DNA of 64,000 bases from Neotamlana nanhaiensis (GCF_000943555.1 NZ_JTDV01000010.1:1-64000), one strand, 5' to 3'. Positions 51,484-61,982 are shown, numbered from the stretch's first letter. Program-made: numbers and translations. Notes: a model not told the origin generated them from the letters alone.

Positions 51484-54400
51484 TTAATCTTCAGTTTCAA
51501 TTGATGAATTTGTTTTAGCTTCTTCGGTTTTAATTTTCTTTAATTCGGCTCTCGCTTCGCTAATAACATCGTCGAAATCTGGAAAATTTTGGATCACACT
51601 TTCTAAAATATACGTGGCTTGAAATGCATCTTTTAAAGCATAAAAGTTTTTAGCCATAAGCACCAAACCTTTGGCACTGTAATATTTATAACCCGAAAAA
51701 TCTTTTGCTAATTTTTGTACCGCCGTGTTTGAGGATTCATATTTTGCTTCTTTATTTTTAAAATAAGCGTTGTAATATAAAGCTTCAGCAGCGGTTTCGC
51801 CTGTGGCTACTTTTTCAACTTCTGCGTAAGAGGTTTTAGCTTTAGCTTCATTGTTTGTTTTTATAGCCGAACGTGCAATAATTACATGTGCATCACTTTT
51901 TATTTTGTTATCAATTTTTGAACTGTTCAACACTTTTTCCGCGTAAGCGACAGCCTCATTATAATTTTCTAATTGATAATTGGCTTTCATTAAATTAGAC
52001 TGTGCAAACACCACGTTTTGAGGAAAATTAGCTTCGGCCTCCAAACGCTGTAGCACCGGAATAGCGTTTTTCCAGTTTTTCTTCTCTAAATGATATTGAG
52101 ATAAACGTGTTAAAGCTTCTTCGGTATATTCGTTTTGCGATGTTTCCGCAATATATTGGTAATGTGGCGCTGCGTTTTCTAGCAAATCTTTTTTGTAATA
52201 CAACTGTGCGATATAAAATTGCGCTTGTAAGGCGTGCAGACCATTTGGAAACTGACTTAAATATTGGTTGAATTGTTTAATGGCTCTATCGGTGTTGCCA
52301 TCGACGTATTGTTTTTCGGCTGCTTCGTAAGTGGTATTATCCAAATCGGTGTCGGTAACCTCCACATAATCCAAGGTTTTTACCCAAGCAGCATACTCAT
52401 CAACTTTTCCTAAATCAATATAAATTAAACGCGCCGTTGAAACCGCTTGCACTGCCTCGGGCGAACCTGCATAATTACTAGCAACGTTTTTAAACTTCAC
52501 CAAAGCATCTTGGTTTTGGTTGGCGTTGTAATAAATTAAACCTTGTCGTAACAATGCTTTTGGCACAAACGAACTGTTTTTATACGCTACACTTAATTTG
52601 TTATACGTGGTGTGCGCTTTTTGAGTTTGACCTTCTTTCACATAAGAATTACCAAGTTCGTACATGGCATCGTCACGTAATTTTGACTTTGGATATGTTT
52701 CAATAAAAGTTTCTAATTCATGTATTTTTTTTGAAGATTGCCCCGCATAACCAACGCTTAAAGCTTTTTGAAAAAAGGCATAGTCGGATTCTATTTCGTT
52801 TAACTTTATGGCATTTTGATAGGCATTTATTGCATTTTGGTATTCGCTAGACACAAAATAACCATCGCCTAACCTTAAATACGCATCGTTAAGTCTTACC
52901 TTATCATCCTTATGATTACTAATGAATTGATTGAAATAGGTGGTTGCCTGCGGATAACTTTTTAACTTAAAATAAGTGTAGGCTAAATTATAATCTAAAT
53001 TCTCGAATTCTGGTGTTTCTGAAGCTTCTGCCATTTGGCCAAACTGTTTAAAACCTATTAAAGCATCATCAAAATTAGATAAATTATAATCGGCTTCGGC
53101 TTTCCAAAAAGTCGCTCGTGCTGTGTAAATAGCTTCCAGCGATTCTTTTAACGAGGCATCAAATAAATTTTCGGCTTCTAAATAATCGTTTTCATTATAC
53201 AACTCTAAACCGCGATAAAAAGCTACTTTTTGGTAAGCTACTTTGTTATCGTAACTATTTTTTCCTTTTAAAAGCTTTAAAGCTTCGGCATAGTTTTTTG
53301 ATGTGATGTACGAATCGATTAACAGGGTTTCAATTTCTTCGCGATAGCTTGTTTCTGGGTATTTATCTAAATAAGCTGCTAAAACTTGTGGTGCCGATTG
53401 ATACGGATTCCCTATTTCGTAACTAATTTTAGCATAATTCAACCAAGCATCTTCTTGAATTTTTAAATCGAAATCCATTTCTGAAGCATTTTTAAACGCA
53501 TTTAAAGCTTCTTGTTTTTTATCGAGATGCACATAACTTTCGCCTAAATGATAATAGGCATTTTGAGCAATGCTGTTACTACCACCTACAATTTTATTAA
53601 ACTCATTTATAGCATTTTCGTAATCTTTTTGTTTGTAATAGGTGTAACCCAATTGGTAATAATCGGTGTTATTCCACTTGGCGGTTTTATCGCGCTTTCC
53701 TTGTCGTCCTTGGTACGCTTTTAAATACGGTAAAGCTTCAGTGTAATTTTCGAGATTAAAGTAGCTCTCACCTATTATTTTTGATAGTTCGGATACTTCA
53801 TTTTCGTCACTAGAATCTAATCGGTCTTTTGCTAACGCAATAGCTTTTTCAAAATTTCCTAGTTTAAAATTTAAATCGGCTTGGTAGTACGATAGTTTTT
53901 CTTTGTAACGTTCTTGGTCGCTTACCTGATCGAAATACTCGTTAGCTTCATCGTAATCGTCGCCTTCATAAGCCATAAAACCAATGTAATATTTGGCTTG
54001 TGAGCCATATTCTTTTGAGCTTTCAACACGATTTAAATACTTTTTAGCATCTTTATATTGCTTCACAGAAAACGCCGAATAACCATTGTTAAAGTAAAAT
54101 TTTTCCTTTTCACTTCGGCCTAAAGCATTTTCGTTTACTTTATCATACCACTTTCTGGCATACGCATATTTAGAATTTTCGAAATAATAATCGGCTACAT
54201 CAACATAAGCCGTATTTCGCTTGGTACTTGTTGGATATTCTGCTACAAAATTCTCAACCAATTGGTCGGCATTTTGCTGATTTAAACGCACCGCACAATT
54301 GGCTATATAATAAGCACAATCGGATTGTAAAATATCTTCTTCGGCCGTTTTTTTAACGCTCGAAAACAGCGATTGCGCTGCTAAATATTGCTGATTATTA

Positions 54401-54522
54401 TAAAGCGATAATGCTTTTTGATAATCGACTAAGTTGCTAGTATAAGTGGCCGATTGCTGTGCCATTGTTGGGAAAACAAAACCCAAAACAAGCATGAGGG
54501 AAAGTATGTTTTTGTAAATCAT
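51484..54522 (-). CDS. Large periplasmic TPR-repeat protein (1,012 aa)
   Basis: The protein has a signal peptide (about 1-21; MIYKNILSLMLVLGFVFPTM) and then roughly 20 or more TPR-type repeats over its full length (for example YYQLGYTYYKQKDYENAINE, NDAYLRLGDGYFVSSEYQNA, PHYQYIAETSQNEYTEEALT). Such superhelices bind protein partners. No catalytic domain is seen. It is upstream of an outer-membrane barrel gene and divergent from ftsE, suggesting a role in envelope assembly. A 221-bp intergenic region toward ftsE shows no other gene. Confidence 0.9.
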   Translation of the reverse strand: MIYKNILSLMLVLGFVFPTMAQQSATYTSNLVDYQKALSLYNNQQYLAAQSLFSSVKKTAEEDILQSDCAYYIANCAVRLNQQNADQLVENFVAEYPTSTKRNTAYVDVADYYFENSKYAYARKWYDKVNENALGRSEKEKFYFNNGYSAFSVKQYKDAKKYLNRVESSKEYGSQAKYYIGFMAYEGDDYDEANEYFDQVSDQERYKEKLSYYQADLNFKLGNFEKAIALAKDRLDSSDENEVSELSKIIGESYFNLENYTEALPYLKAYQGRQGKRDKTAKWNNTDYYQLGYTYYKQKDYENAINEFNKIVGGSNSIAQNAYYHLGESYVHLDKKQEALNAFKNASEMDFDLKIQEDAWLNYAKISYEIGNPYQSAPQVLAAYLDKYPETSYREEIETLLIDSYITSKNYAEALKLLKGKNSYDNKVAYQKVAFYRGLELYNENDYLEAENLFDASLKESLEAIYTARATFWKAEADYNLSNFDDALIGFKQFGQMAEASETPEFENLDYNLAYTYFKLKSYPQATTYFNQFISNHKDDKVRLNDAYLRLGDGYFVSSEYQNAINAYQNAIKLNEIESDYAFFQKALSVGYAGQSSKKIHELETFIETYPKSKLRDDAMYELGNSYVKEGQTQKAHTTYNKLSVAYKNSSFVPKALLRQGLIYYNANQNQDALVKFKNVASNYAGSPEAVQAVSTARLIYIDLGKVDEYAAWVKTLDYVEVTDTDLDNTTYEAAEKQYVDGNTDRAIKQFNQYLSQFPNGLHALQAQFYIAQLYYKKDLLENAAPHYQYIAETSQNEYTEEALTRLSQYHLEKKNWKNAIPVLQRLEAEANFPQNVVFAQSNLMKANYQLENYNEAVAYAEKVLNSSKIDNKIKSDAHVIIARSAIKTNNEAKAKTSYAEVEKVATGETAAEALYYNAYFKNKEAKYESSNTAVQKLAKDFSGYKYYSAKGLVLMAKNFYALKDAFQATYILESVIQNFPDFDDVISEARAELKKIKTEEAKTNSSIETED

Positions 54523-54743
54523 TTACAAGTCGTTTTTTAATTTGAGTATTCAAAGATAAATGAATCTAAATTGTATAACGCAACAATCGTGCTAGAATTA
54601 TAAATGGAGTTATTAAATATTTTAAATGATAAATTTTAGAATATTAAAAGTAAAAAGTAACACACTACACAATAAAAATATAAGCATATGGTTTGTTAGG
54701 TTAAACTATAAACTTTAAACTTGTACTCTTAAACTGTTATAAC

Positions 54744-55427
54744 ATGTCTACCCCTATTTTACAATTAAAAGACGTCTCTATTTTTCAAGGCGGAAGCTTA
54801 GTTCTTTCTAACATTAACTTAGAAATGAACAAAGGTGATTTTGTATATTTAATTGGTAAAACAGGCTCCGGAAAAAGTAGTTTTATGAAAACGCTTTACG
54901 GCGATTTACCTTTAACTGAAGGCGAAGGTAGCATTGTAGATTTTGACTTAAAAACTTTAAAAGAGAAAGAAATCCCGTTTTTAAGACGTAAATTAGGTGT
55001 TGTTTTTCAAGATTTTAAATTATTACCCGACAGAAACATTAATGATAATTTGCTTTTTGTTTTAAAAGCAACTGGTTGGAAAGACAAAACCAAAATGACC
55101 ACTCGCGTTGAAGAAGTTTTAACCAAGGTGGACATGAAAACCAAAGGCTTTAAATTTCCGCATGAAATTTCTGGAGGCGAGCAACAACGTGTTGCCATTG
55201 CTCGTGCTTTACTAAACCATCCAGAATTAATTTTAGCCGATGAGCCCACAGGAAACTTAGACCCTCAAACCAGCATTGAAGTTATGGAGGTTTTACAAGA
55301 ACTCAGCAAAAATGGTAACACTATTTTAATGGCAACACACGACTATGCGTTACTATTAAAATATCCTAGAAAAACATTAAAGTGCGACGAAAACCAAGTT
55401 TATGAAGTCGTGCAGCGAAAAAGCTAA
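54744..55427 (+). CDS. ftsE: Cell-division ABC transporter ATPase FtsE
   Basis: The 227-aa cytoplasmic ATPase has Walker [10 protein letters not shown] (about 38-46), Q-loop [12 protein letters not shown], signature [15 protein letters not shown], Walker [13 protein letters not shown] and H-loop ATHDYAL. The sequence [15 protein letters not shown] is typical of FtsE, which with FtsX controls peptidoglycan hydrolases at the division site. No ftsX gene is adjacent. The stop codon overlaps the ATG of the next gene (TAATG), linking it to glycan genes. Confidence 0.9.
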   Translation: MSTPILQLKDVSIFQGGSLVLSNINLEMNKGDFVYLIGKTGSGKSSFMKTLYGDLPLTEGEGSIVDFDLKTLKEKEIPFLRRKLGVVFQDFKLLPDRNINDNLLFVLKATGWKDKTKMTTRVEEVLTKVDMKTKGFKFPHEISGGEQQRVAIARALLNHPELILADEPTGNLDPQTSIEVMEVLQELSKNGNTILMATHDYALLLKYPRKTLKCDENQVYEVVQRKS

Positions 55428-56170
55428 TGATTTACCATGTAATAAAACAAAAGGCCAAAACTTTAATTCCGAAAAAAGTTTTATTTAAAAACGAATTATT
55501 CTTTCGTTCGCTTTACGGTTTTTTTCACAAAGGCAAAACCCACCAATGCAATATTTGCAAGCATAAACTAAAACAGTTTGTACCTTTAAAAACCAACGAT
55601 TTACTTTGCCCGTTTTGTGGTAGTTTATCAAGAAACCGTAGGTTATGGCATATTTTGAATAAAGAAGATGCTATAAATGGTTCTATCTTACATTTTTCAC
55701 CATCACGAAGCTTATATAGAATCTTAAAAAAAGAATCTTCCGTAAAATACTTTAGCACCGATTTTGAAGATGAGTTTTTAGCCGATTACCAATTTGATAT
55801 TACAAAAATAAATAGACCTAATAATAGTTTCGACACCATAATTTGCTATCATATTTTAGAGCATATTGTTGAGGATCACAAAGCCATGGAAGAGCTTTAC
55901 CGTGTTTTAAAACCTAACGGAAAACTATTTATACAAACACCTTTTAAAGCAGGAGCTATTTACGAAGATGCATCAATTGTTTCACCTGAAGCTCGATTAC
56001 AACATTTCGGACAAGAAGATCATGTAAGAATATATTCGGTTGAAGGCTTAAAAGAAAGATTAGAAAAGGTTGGCTTCACTGTTAACATACTTCAATTTAA
56101 TAATCACATTGAAGACTCGAAGTTTTATGGGTTTACAATACCTGAAACCATCTTAAAACTTAGCAAATAA
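55427..56170 (+). CDS. Class I methyltransferase with N-terminal zinc-ribbon-like region
   Basis: The 247-aa protein has four cysteines as CNIC and CPFC (about residues 41-65), suggesting a small zinc-binding region, then a SAM-methyltransferase domain with FSTDFEDEFLADYQFDITK, YHILEHIVEDHKAMEELYRV and LKPNGKLFIQTPF. It probably methylates a sugar or small-molecule intermediate; the substrate is unknown. It overlaps ftsE by one base and the following glycosyltransferase gene by one base (both TAATG), so translation is coupled across three genes. Confidence 0.87.
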   Translation: MIYHVIKQKAKTLIPKKVLFKNELFFRSLYGFFHKGKTHQCNICKHKLKQFVPLKTNDLLCPFCGSLSRNRRLWHILNKEDAINGSILHFSPSRSLYRILKKESSVKYFSTDFEDEFLADYQFDITKINRPNNSFDTIICYHILEHIVEDHKAMEELYRVLKPNGKLFIQTPFKAGAIYEDASIVSPEARLQHFGQEDHVRIYSVEGLKERLEKVGFTVNILQFNNHIEDSKFYGFTIPETILKLSK

Positions 56171-57015
56171 TGCTTTCGGTATTAATTCCAACATACAACT
56201 GCCAAATTACCCAGCTTGTAAATATTTTACACAAACAAACCACCGCTTTAAATATTGCATTTGAAATAATTGTTTTTGATGATTGCTCTACAAACAAAGA
56301 AACTACTAGGCAAAACCAACGAATAACTGCTTTAAAAAACACATATTATACTATTTTAAGTAAAAACTTAGGAAGAAGCGCCATTAGAAACGCTTTAGCA
56401 AAACAAGCAAAATACGATTTGCTGCTTTTTATAGACGCTGGTACCATACCTAAAAGTAATAGTTTTATTAAAAATTATATTGACTTAAAAGTTCACAAAA
56501 TAGCATCAGGAGGTATGACATTTCTAGAAATTCCTCCCCAAAAACCTAATAAATTACGATGGTTGTACACGAAACGACGCGAATTTAAGGCTCTATGCTC
56601 TTCAAATTTTATAATACAAAAAGAAGTGTTTTTATCTCATCCTTTCGATGAAACCATAAAAACCTATGGCTACGAAGATGTTTTGTTTTTTAACACCTTA
56701 AAACAACATCAATTTAAAATACATTTTTTTAATAATCCGGTTATTCATAATGCCGACGATAACGCCAAAATTTTTATAAAGAAAACGGAAACAGCCTTAA
56801 ATAACTTAGTGTTACTTTATAAGAAGAAGAAGATTTCTCCAGAACAAGTTAAACTATTACATGTGTATTTAACTTTAAAATCTTTAAAAATAGCTGGTTT
56901 AACCTCCTTTATCTTTAAAATTGTTAGACCATTAGTGCTAATCAACTTAAATTCTAACAATCCCTCTATTTTATTGTTCGATTTTTACAGAATAGGTTAC
57001 CTTTGCCGCCATTAA
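56170..57015 (+). CDS. Family 2 glycosyltransferase
   Basis: The 281-aa enzyme has the GT-A fold: LSVLIPTYNCQ at the start, VFDDCSTNKE and a DAG motif (LLLFIDAGTIPK) in place of DxD, with GYEDVLFFNTL as the later acidic motif. The absence of the second Asp in DxD is notable but occurs in some family members. The gene is coupled to the methyltransferase upstream and followed after 10 bp by another GT2 gene, so they belong to one polysaccharide-related transcript. Confidence 0.88.
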   Translation: MLSVLIPTYNCQITQLVNILHKQTTALNIAFEIIVFDDCSTNKETTRQNQRITALKNTYYTILSKNLGRSAIRNALAKQAKYDLLLFIDAGTIPKSNSFIKNYIDLKVHKIASGGMTFLEIPPQKPNKLRWLYTKRREFKALCSSNFIIQKEVFLSHPFDETIKTYGYEDVLFFNTLKQHQFKIHFFNNPVIHNADDNAKIFIKKTETALNNLVLLYKKKKISPEQVKLLHVYLTLKSLKIAGLTSFIFKIVRPLVLINLNSNNPSILLFDFYRIGYLCRH

Positions 57016-57025
57016 CAAAAAGCGA

Positions 57026-57967
57026 ATGTCATTTTTTTCTGTAATTATTCCTTTGTATAACAAGGAAAAATATATTGAAGCCACCTTAAATAGTGTTTTA
57101 AACCAAGAATTTAAAGACTTTGAAATTATTATTTTTGATGATGGCAGTACAGATGATAGCTTAAAGCAGGTTGAAGCATTCTCTGATTCAAGAATTTTAA
57201 TAATAAAAGAGATAAACCAAGGTGTTTCGGCCGCAAGAAACAAATCAATTGAGCTGGCCAAAGGCAAGTACATAGCGCTTTTAGATGCCGATGATATTTG
57301 GGAACCAAACCATTTAACAGAATTACACAAATTAATAACACTTTTTCCAGAAGCTGGACTCTATTGTAACAACTACCGTGTGTTTTATAACAGTGCTGTG
57401 TCTCGACCTGCAAAATTTAATTTTCAATACGCTGCAAATGGGGTATTGGTTAACGATTTTTTTAAGGCGAGCATTATAAATTGTGTTGCTTGGACGTCAT
57501 CGGTATGTTTTGCAAAAAATACATTTACTGAAATTGGAGGGTTTAAACCCCACTTAAAAACATCGCAAGATTTAGATTTGTGGATTAGGTTTGCCCTTAA
57601 GCACCAAGTAGCTTTTAACCCTAAAATAACTATGAGCTACAAACAATACGTTAGTAATAGTTTATCGAAAAACGAAAGCCATTATAACGAAATTCGCTAT
57701 AATTTTATATCTAGTTTCTCTGAATTTGAAAAAACAAATACCTCTTTAAAATTATATTTAGATATAAATAGATATGCCGTTTCGCTTAGAGCCTTGATAA
57801 ACAATAATAAACCGCTGTATAAAAAACTAAAGCAGGAAATTGACTTTAAAAACTTAAACTTTAAGCAAAAAATACTAATAAATACTCCAAAAGTGGTGTT
57901 AAAACTTCTTAAAAAGCTTCAAATAAGTTTAATTAAAATGCGTGTTTATTTAACGGCATTCGATTAA
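57026..57967 (+). CDS. Family 2 glycosyltransferase
   Basis: The 313-aa GT-A enzyme opens with FSVIIPLYNKEKYIEATLNS and has IFDDGSTDDS, GVSAARNKSIELAKG, LDADDIW as nucleotide-metal motif and SQDLDLWIRFAL as catalytic-type acidic motif. It adds a sugar to a surface glycan at the cytoplasmic face. It is the last plus-strand gene of the run starting at ftsE and overlaps the convergent GT4 gene by 4 bp. Confidence 0.92.
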   Translation: MSFFSVIIPLYNKEKYIEATLNSVLNQEFKDFEIIIFDDGSTDDSLKQVEAFSDSRILIIKEINQGVSAARNKSIELAKGKYIALLDADDIWEPNHLTELHKLITLFPEAGLYCNNYRVFYNSAVSRPAKFNFQYAANGVLVNDFFKASIINCVAWTSSVCFAKNTFTEIGGFKPHLKTSQDLDLWIRFALKHQVAFNPKITMSYKQYVSNSLSKNESHYNEIRYNFISSFSEFEKTNTSLKLYLDINRYAVSLRALINNNKPLYKKLKQEIDFKNLNFKQKILINTPKVVLKLLKKLQISLIKMRVYLTAFD

Positions 57968-59046
57968 TTAATATCTTGCTCTATTAATCTTTTCCAATCT
58001 TTGGCTATTTTTTCAACAGCAAATTTCTCAACACTTTTTCTAGAATTATTTTTACAAGTTTTATAAAGTTGCTTATCTATAACAAAACTATTAAATGCTT
58101 TTGCTAAAGCCTCTGGATTATGGTTTTCAACCAATAAACCATTGTGTTTATGTTTTACAATTTCACTTGGCCCCGATTTACAATCTACAGAAATCACAGG
58201 TGTTCCGCAAGTTAAAGATTCTATTAATACTCTTGGAAAACCTTCGTGATAACTTGTTAAAGCAGTAAAAACAGCATTCTTCACGTAAGGAAATGGGTTT
58301 CTTAAAAAAGGAGCATATTTAACTTTATTGTTTACTTTTAGGTTATTTATTAATCCTTTTAAAATATGGACATCGTTACCAAACCCAATAATGAGGAGAT
58401 TAATGTTTTTATCTGGTAATGTTGATTTTTTATAGGCGTTTAATAACAAGGTGAAGTTTTTTACACTTTCTTCAATACGACCATACCACAAAATAAAATT
58501 GGAGGGCGTTTTTACCTCTTTATTTAACCTAACATCCAACAAGTTAACATCAATTGCATTATAAATTTGTTTAACATTTTTTAATCCATAGTTTTTTTTA
58601 ATGGACTTTTCTATTTCTTTACTTACGGCAACCAATTCAATAGGTTTTTTATAGAGCAATTTTGCCAAAACTTTATTTTGCGGAAAATATTTTTGAAGCC
58701 CATAACTACGTACCACAGCAATCCTTTTTTTTGCCTTAAAAACGAAATTGTATAAAAAAAACTCCTTAAAAAAACTCGGTCGGGTCCGGTTATCAATAAT
58801 AACATCAAATTTATTTCTTTTAAAATATTGGCGCAAGGTTTTAAATTTATCAAAGCTAGTAAACTTAACACCAAGCTCTTTTTCTAGATTAAATAAGGTA
58901 CCTGCATATTTATAGTCTATATCGTTCTTAGTTATCATTATGTGCACATCATAACTCAAACCAGTTAGCATTTGTGAGAGTATCGCACTAGAACGTTCTG
59001 CGCCTCCTTTTCCTAAAGATGTTGCAACAATGCATATTTTTTTCAT
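57964..59046 (-). CDS. Family 4 glycosyltransferase
   Basis: The 360-aa GT-B enzyme has the N-terminal loop TSLGKGGAERSSAIL typical of retaining GT4 enzymes, WYGRIEESVKNFTLLL and the E-x7-E motif (EGFPRVLIESLTCGTPVI). It transfers a sugar from a nucleotide donor to a growing glycan. It is the last gene of the minus-strand unit that contains two flippases and a phosphoethanolamine-type transferase. Confidence 0.92.
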   Translation of the reverse strand: MKKICIVATSLGKGGAERSSAILSQMLTGLSYDVHIMITKNDIDYKYAGTLFNLEKELGVKFTSFDKFKTLRQYFKRNKFDVIIDNRTRPSFFKEFFLYNFVFKAKKRIAVVRSYGLQKYFPQNKVLAKLLYKKPIELVAVSKEIEKSIKKNYGLKNVKQIYNAIDVNLLDVRLNKEVKTPSNFILWYGRIEESVKNFTLLLNAYKKSTLPDKNINLLIIGFGNDVHILKGLINNLKVNNKVKYAPFLRNPFPYVKNAVFTALTSYHEGFPRVLIESLTCGTPVISVDCKSGPSEIVKHKHNGLLVENHNPEALAKAFNSFVIDKQLYKTCKNNSRKSVEKFAVEKIAKDWKRLIEQDIN

Positions 59047-59067
59047 AACCTCTTGCTATAAATCCAA

Positions 59068-60666
59068 TTAATCACCCGTTTTAAAATAGGCATCATAATC
59101 CAAAGTATCAAAAACAATCCGAGTTCTTTCCCTTAAATGTTCACTAAAAATACTACGAGAAGAATCAACATCTTTTGCCTTTATACAAAACAAATCCGCC
59201 ATGGAATGAAACAAATCATCGGACATATACTTTCGGTCTTGATTAGAAAAAAGATTTCGATTTTGTTTATATTTTTCTGACTGCCAAAGCACAAAAGGAA
59301 TCTCGTATACATTTTTTGTTCTTACCATGTCTCTAAAATGACCTGAAAACTCAATATCGTCATATACTTCTTCGCCATGATCGGAAAAATAAAGCACTGC
59401 ACTTGTAACATTTTTACTTTTAACCGACTCAATCACAGACTTAACTATATAATCTGTATAACGTACAGCATTATCGTAAGCATTAATCTGACTATAAATA
59501 ACATCCTTTTTAAACTTGCTTCTTGGAATATCTTTAAAAACATTATAATGTTCTGGATAGCGATACTTATAGTTCATGTGCGTTCCTAAAGTGTGCAAAA
59601 AAACAACCTTTTTATCGTTTTTATCTTGAAGCACTTCATGCATTTTTTTAACCAAAACTTCATCATACAATGTTTTTTCCTTTGCATTTTTAATATTCAA
59701 AAAATACGACTCACTTGCCCCCATGCCTATTTTTGTAACATAAGAATCGTTAGCTCCTAATGGTTTTTGTGCCGAAATCCAATAGGTTTTAAAGCCTGCT
59801 TGATTTAATAACTGGATGATTGAACCATTATATTTAGCATCTGGATTTTCATAATTCCCCAAGGTAAGCACTTTAGTTAAACTAGCTATGGTATAAGTAT
59901 CTGGACTAATAACTTTGTTGTAAATTGTTAATTCGTCTTTCATAGCATCGAGCAATGGTGTCGTATTTCTGTAATATCCATATATACCTAAATGCGACCG
60001 CGCCGTTGATTCTCCAACAATTACTACATAGATTTCTTCTCCGTAAATTTTAATAGACCTTTCTACATTTGTAAAACTGCCCATTTTATCTTTAGCATAA
60101 TCACCTAACTTACTAGATTCTATATGGTAGCCAACGGCAGATCTAGCAATCATAAAGGGCAAATTGTAAATTATTAAACCTGAAAACTTTAACAAAATAA
60201 TGATACCAAAAGCAAGAAGCGACATTTTTGTAGCAATTCGAGGAAATTGTAAGCTTAACTTGTTTAATTTAGTTAACAAAAATAAGGTTACAACCAATAA
60301 GCTAATTCCTAAAACAATAATAGGTGTGTCAAAATAAAAACCTATAAATTCTTTGGTTTCTTCGGAGTTGGTATCGAATGCTACAAAAATTGCCGATTCT
60401 GTAAATATGGTTTTAAACAGATAATAAAAAGCTGTTTCAACAAATAAGAACACCGAAAAAACAACAAAAGATACATTTAAATAATATGACTTTAACTTAT
60501 TATTACCAAAACAGTAAAGCGGACAAATAAGAACTATAGCAAAAAGGATATTTTCTACAAGGTTTAAAACTAAGCTTAGGGCCAATTTACTAAAAACACA
60601 CTCAAACAGTATAGCAACTAAAATAAGTAATAGGTATTTTGAAAATATCTTAAAAAATTTGGACAT
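59068..60666 (-). CDS. Phosphoethanolamine-transferase-like protein (EptA/CptA family)
   Basis: The inner-membrane enzyme has five transmembrane helices in the first 185 residues and a periplasmic sulfatase-fold domain. The start of the domain is VVIVGESTARSHLGIYGYYR; a Thr nucleophile is probable within DTYTIASLTKVLT, and metal ligands lie in HTLGTHMNY and YFSDHGEEVYD. It should add phosphoethanolamine, or a related phosphoryl group, to lipid A or a glycan. I start at ATG 60664-60666 (MSKFFKIFSKYL), giving 532 aa; the longer frame would overlap the upstream gene. Confidence 0.9.
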   Translation of the reverse strand: MSKFFKIFSKYLLLILVAILFECVFSKLALSLVLNLVENILFAIVLICPLYCFGNNKLKSYYLNVSFVVFSVFLFVETAFYYLFKTIFTESAIFVAFDTNSEETKEFIGFYFDTPIIVLGISLLVVTLFLLTKLNKLSLQFPRIATKMSLLAFGIIILLKFSGLIIYNLPFMIARSAVGYHIESSKLGDYAKDKMGSFTNVERSIKIYGEEIYVVIVGESTARSHLGIYGYYRNTTPLLDAMKDELTIYNKVISPDTYTIASLTKVLTLGNYENPDAKYNGSIIQLLNQAGFKTYWISAQKPLGANDSYVTKIGMGASESYFLNIKNAKEKTLYDEVLVKKMHEVLQDKNDKKVVFLHTLGTHMNYKYRYPEHYNVFKDIPRSKFKKDVIYSQINAYDNAVRYTDYIVKSVIESVKSKNVTSAVLYFSDHGEEVYDDIEFSGHFRDMVRTKNVYEIPFVLWQSEKYKQNRNLFSNQDRKYMSDDLFHSMADLFCIKAKDVDSSRSIFSEHLRERTRIVFDTLDYDAYFKTGD

Positions 60667-60673
60667 AACTTGT

Positions 60674-61969
60674 TTACAACGTATTGCTTTTACCAAAAGC
60701 ATAGTTTTTAAATATAAAAACCACAACAACTAAGTATATAACGTACCTAAAAAAATGTGCCATTACAACACCTTTTAGACCAAAGTTATTAATAAGTAAG
60801 TGTGATATAACTACAAATAAAACTACTGCTAAAACTTCAGTAAAAATATAAAACTTCATTCGCCTTTTTGCCAAAAACTGATAGGATAATACAAATGCAA
60901 CAAATTTAATAAAATCACCCAAAAGCTGCCATAAAAACAAGTCACTTACTTCTAAAAACTCTCTAGTATACAAAAGGTTAACAATAGTTTCTCGTAATAG
61001 AAACACCAAAAACATTCCTAAAAAAATAAGAGGTAACAACAGTTTGTAAATTTGTTTCACTTCAACCTTAAATTCTGAAAAGCGATCTATTTGTGAATAT
61101 TTAGGTAATATATATAACGGAAATATGGCCGCTGTAAACTGCATGTAAGTTTTAGAAATAGACGTCATTGCCGTCCAATACCCCGCAGCCGACATATTTA
61201 ATTTATTTTCTATAAGATTTCTAACAATTATATCTGTTAAATTAACAGACAATACAACTACTAAAGTTACACCACCGTAACTAAGTAAATCTTTTTTTAA
61301 GTTGGAGCTAAAACTTACTTTTTTAAAACTAAAATATGTCGAAACTATTTTTCTTGAAAAAAAGATGTAATTAAAAAATTGAAGAAGAGGGTTAATAATA
61401 ATTGCAAATAAACTACCCATTAAGCCCCATTTAATTGTAAAAACCACCAATAAAACAGATGTTAAAACAATTGAAACCAACGTGATTTTTGTGTATTGTT
61501 TATACTGAGAAAGCCCATTTAATAAGGCGTATAAAATCACATTAACTGCCATAAAGGGAAAAATAAACGACAAAACTTTAATAACTAACACATAGTTATT
61601 TTGTTTACCAAAAACGTAATTATTAATTGGTTCGGCAAAAAAAAACAGCACTAAAAAAGATGCTATTGTCGAAAGCATTGAAAACACAAAAGTTGCTGAA
61701 AAAAGCGCATGTAACTTTTTACTATTGTCTTTAAATTCCGCTATGTATTTTATCAATCCATTCGTCGTTCCTAAAACCGATAATTGCTCAAGAAAAACAA
61801 CTAGGTTTTTTAAGTTTCCAATAATAGCTAGTCCTTCTGCCCCAACAATAACGGCAAGAATTTTTTGCGAAATTACCGAAAACCCCATTCTTACCAATAC
61901 CAAAAATGTATTTGCCGATGTTGCTTTAAGTAGCAAATTACTTTTTATAAACTCCCGAAGTCTAAACAT
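60674..61969 (-). CDS. Wzx-like polysaccharide flippase (second copy)
   Basis: The 431-aa inner-membrane protein has about 12-14 transmembrane helices of the MATE/PST type and begins with a short amphipathic stretch. It moves lipid-linked glycan across the inner membrane. It is a paralog of the upstream protein: shared segments include ISQKILAVIVGAEGLAIIGN here and TSKAIAVIVGPFGLALIGN there, and both end with a VVMAHFFRYVIYLV-type helix. The gene starts 13 bp after the other copy. Two such transporters in tandem may serve two different glycans. Confidence 0.9.
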   Translation of the reverse strand: MFRLREFIKSNLLLKATSANTFLVLVRMGFSVISQKILAVIVGAEGLAIIGNLKNLVVFLEQLSVLGTTNGLIKYIAEFKDNSKKLHALFSATFVFSMLSTIASFLVLFFFAEPINNYVFGKQNNYVLVIKVLSFIFPFMAVNVILYALLNGLSQYKQYTKITLVSIVLTSVLLVVFTIKWGLMGSLFAIIINPLLQFFNYIFFSRKIVSTYFSFKKVSFSSNLKKDLLSYGGVTLVVVLSVNLTDIIVRNLIENKLNMSAAGYWTAMTSISKTYMQFTAAIFPLYILPKYSQIDRFSEFKVEVKQIYKLLLPLIFLGMFLVFLLRETIVNLLYTREFLEVSDLFLWQLLGDFIKFVAFVLSYQFLAKRRMKFYIFTEVLAVVLFVVISHLLINNFGLKGVVMAHFFRYVIYLVVVVFIFKNYAFGKSNTL

Positions 61970-61982
61970 TCAAAAAAAGCGC

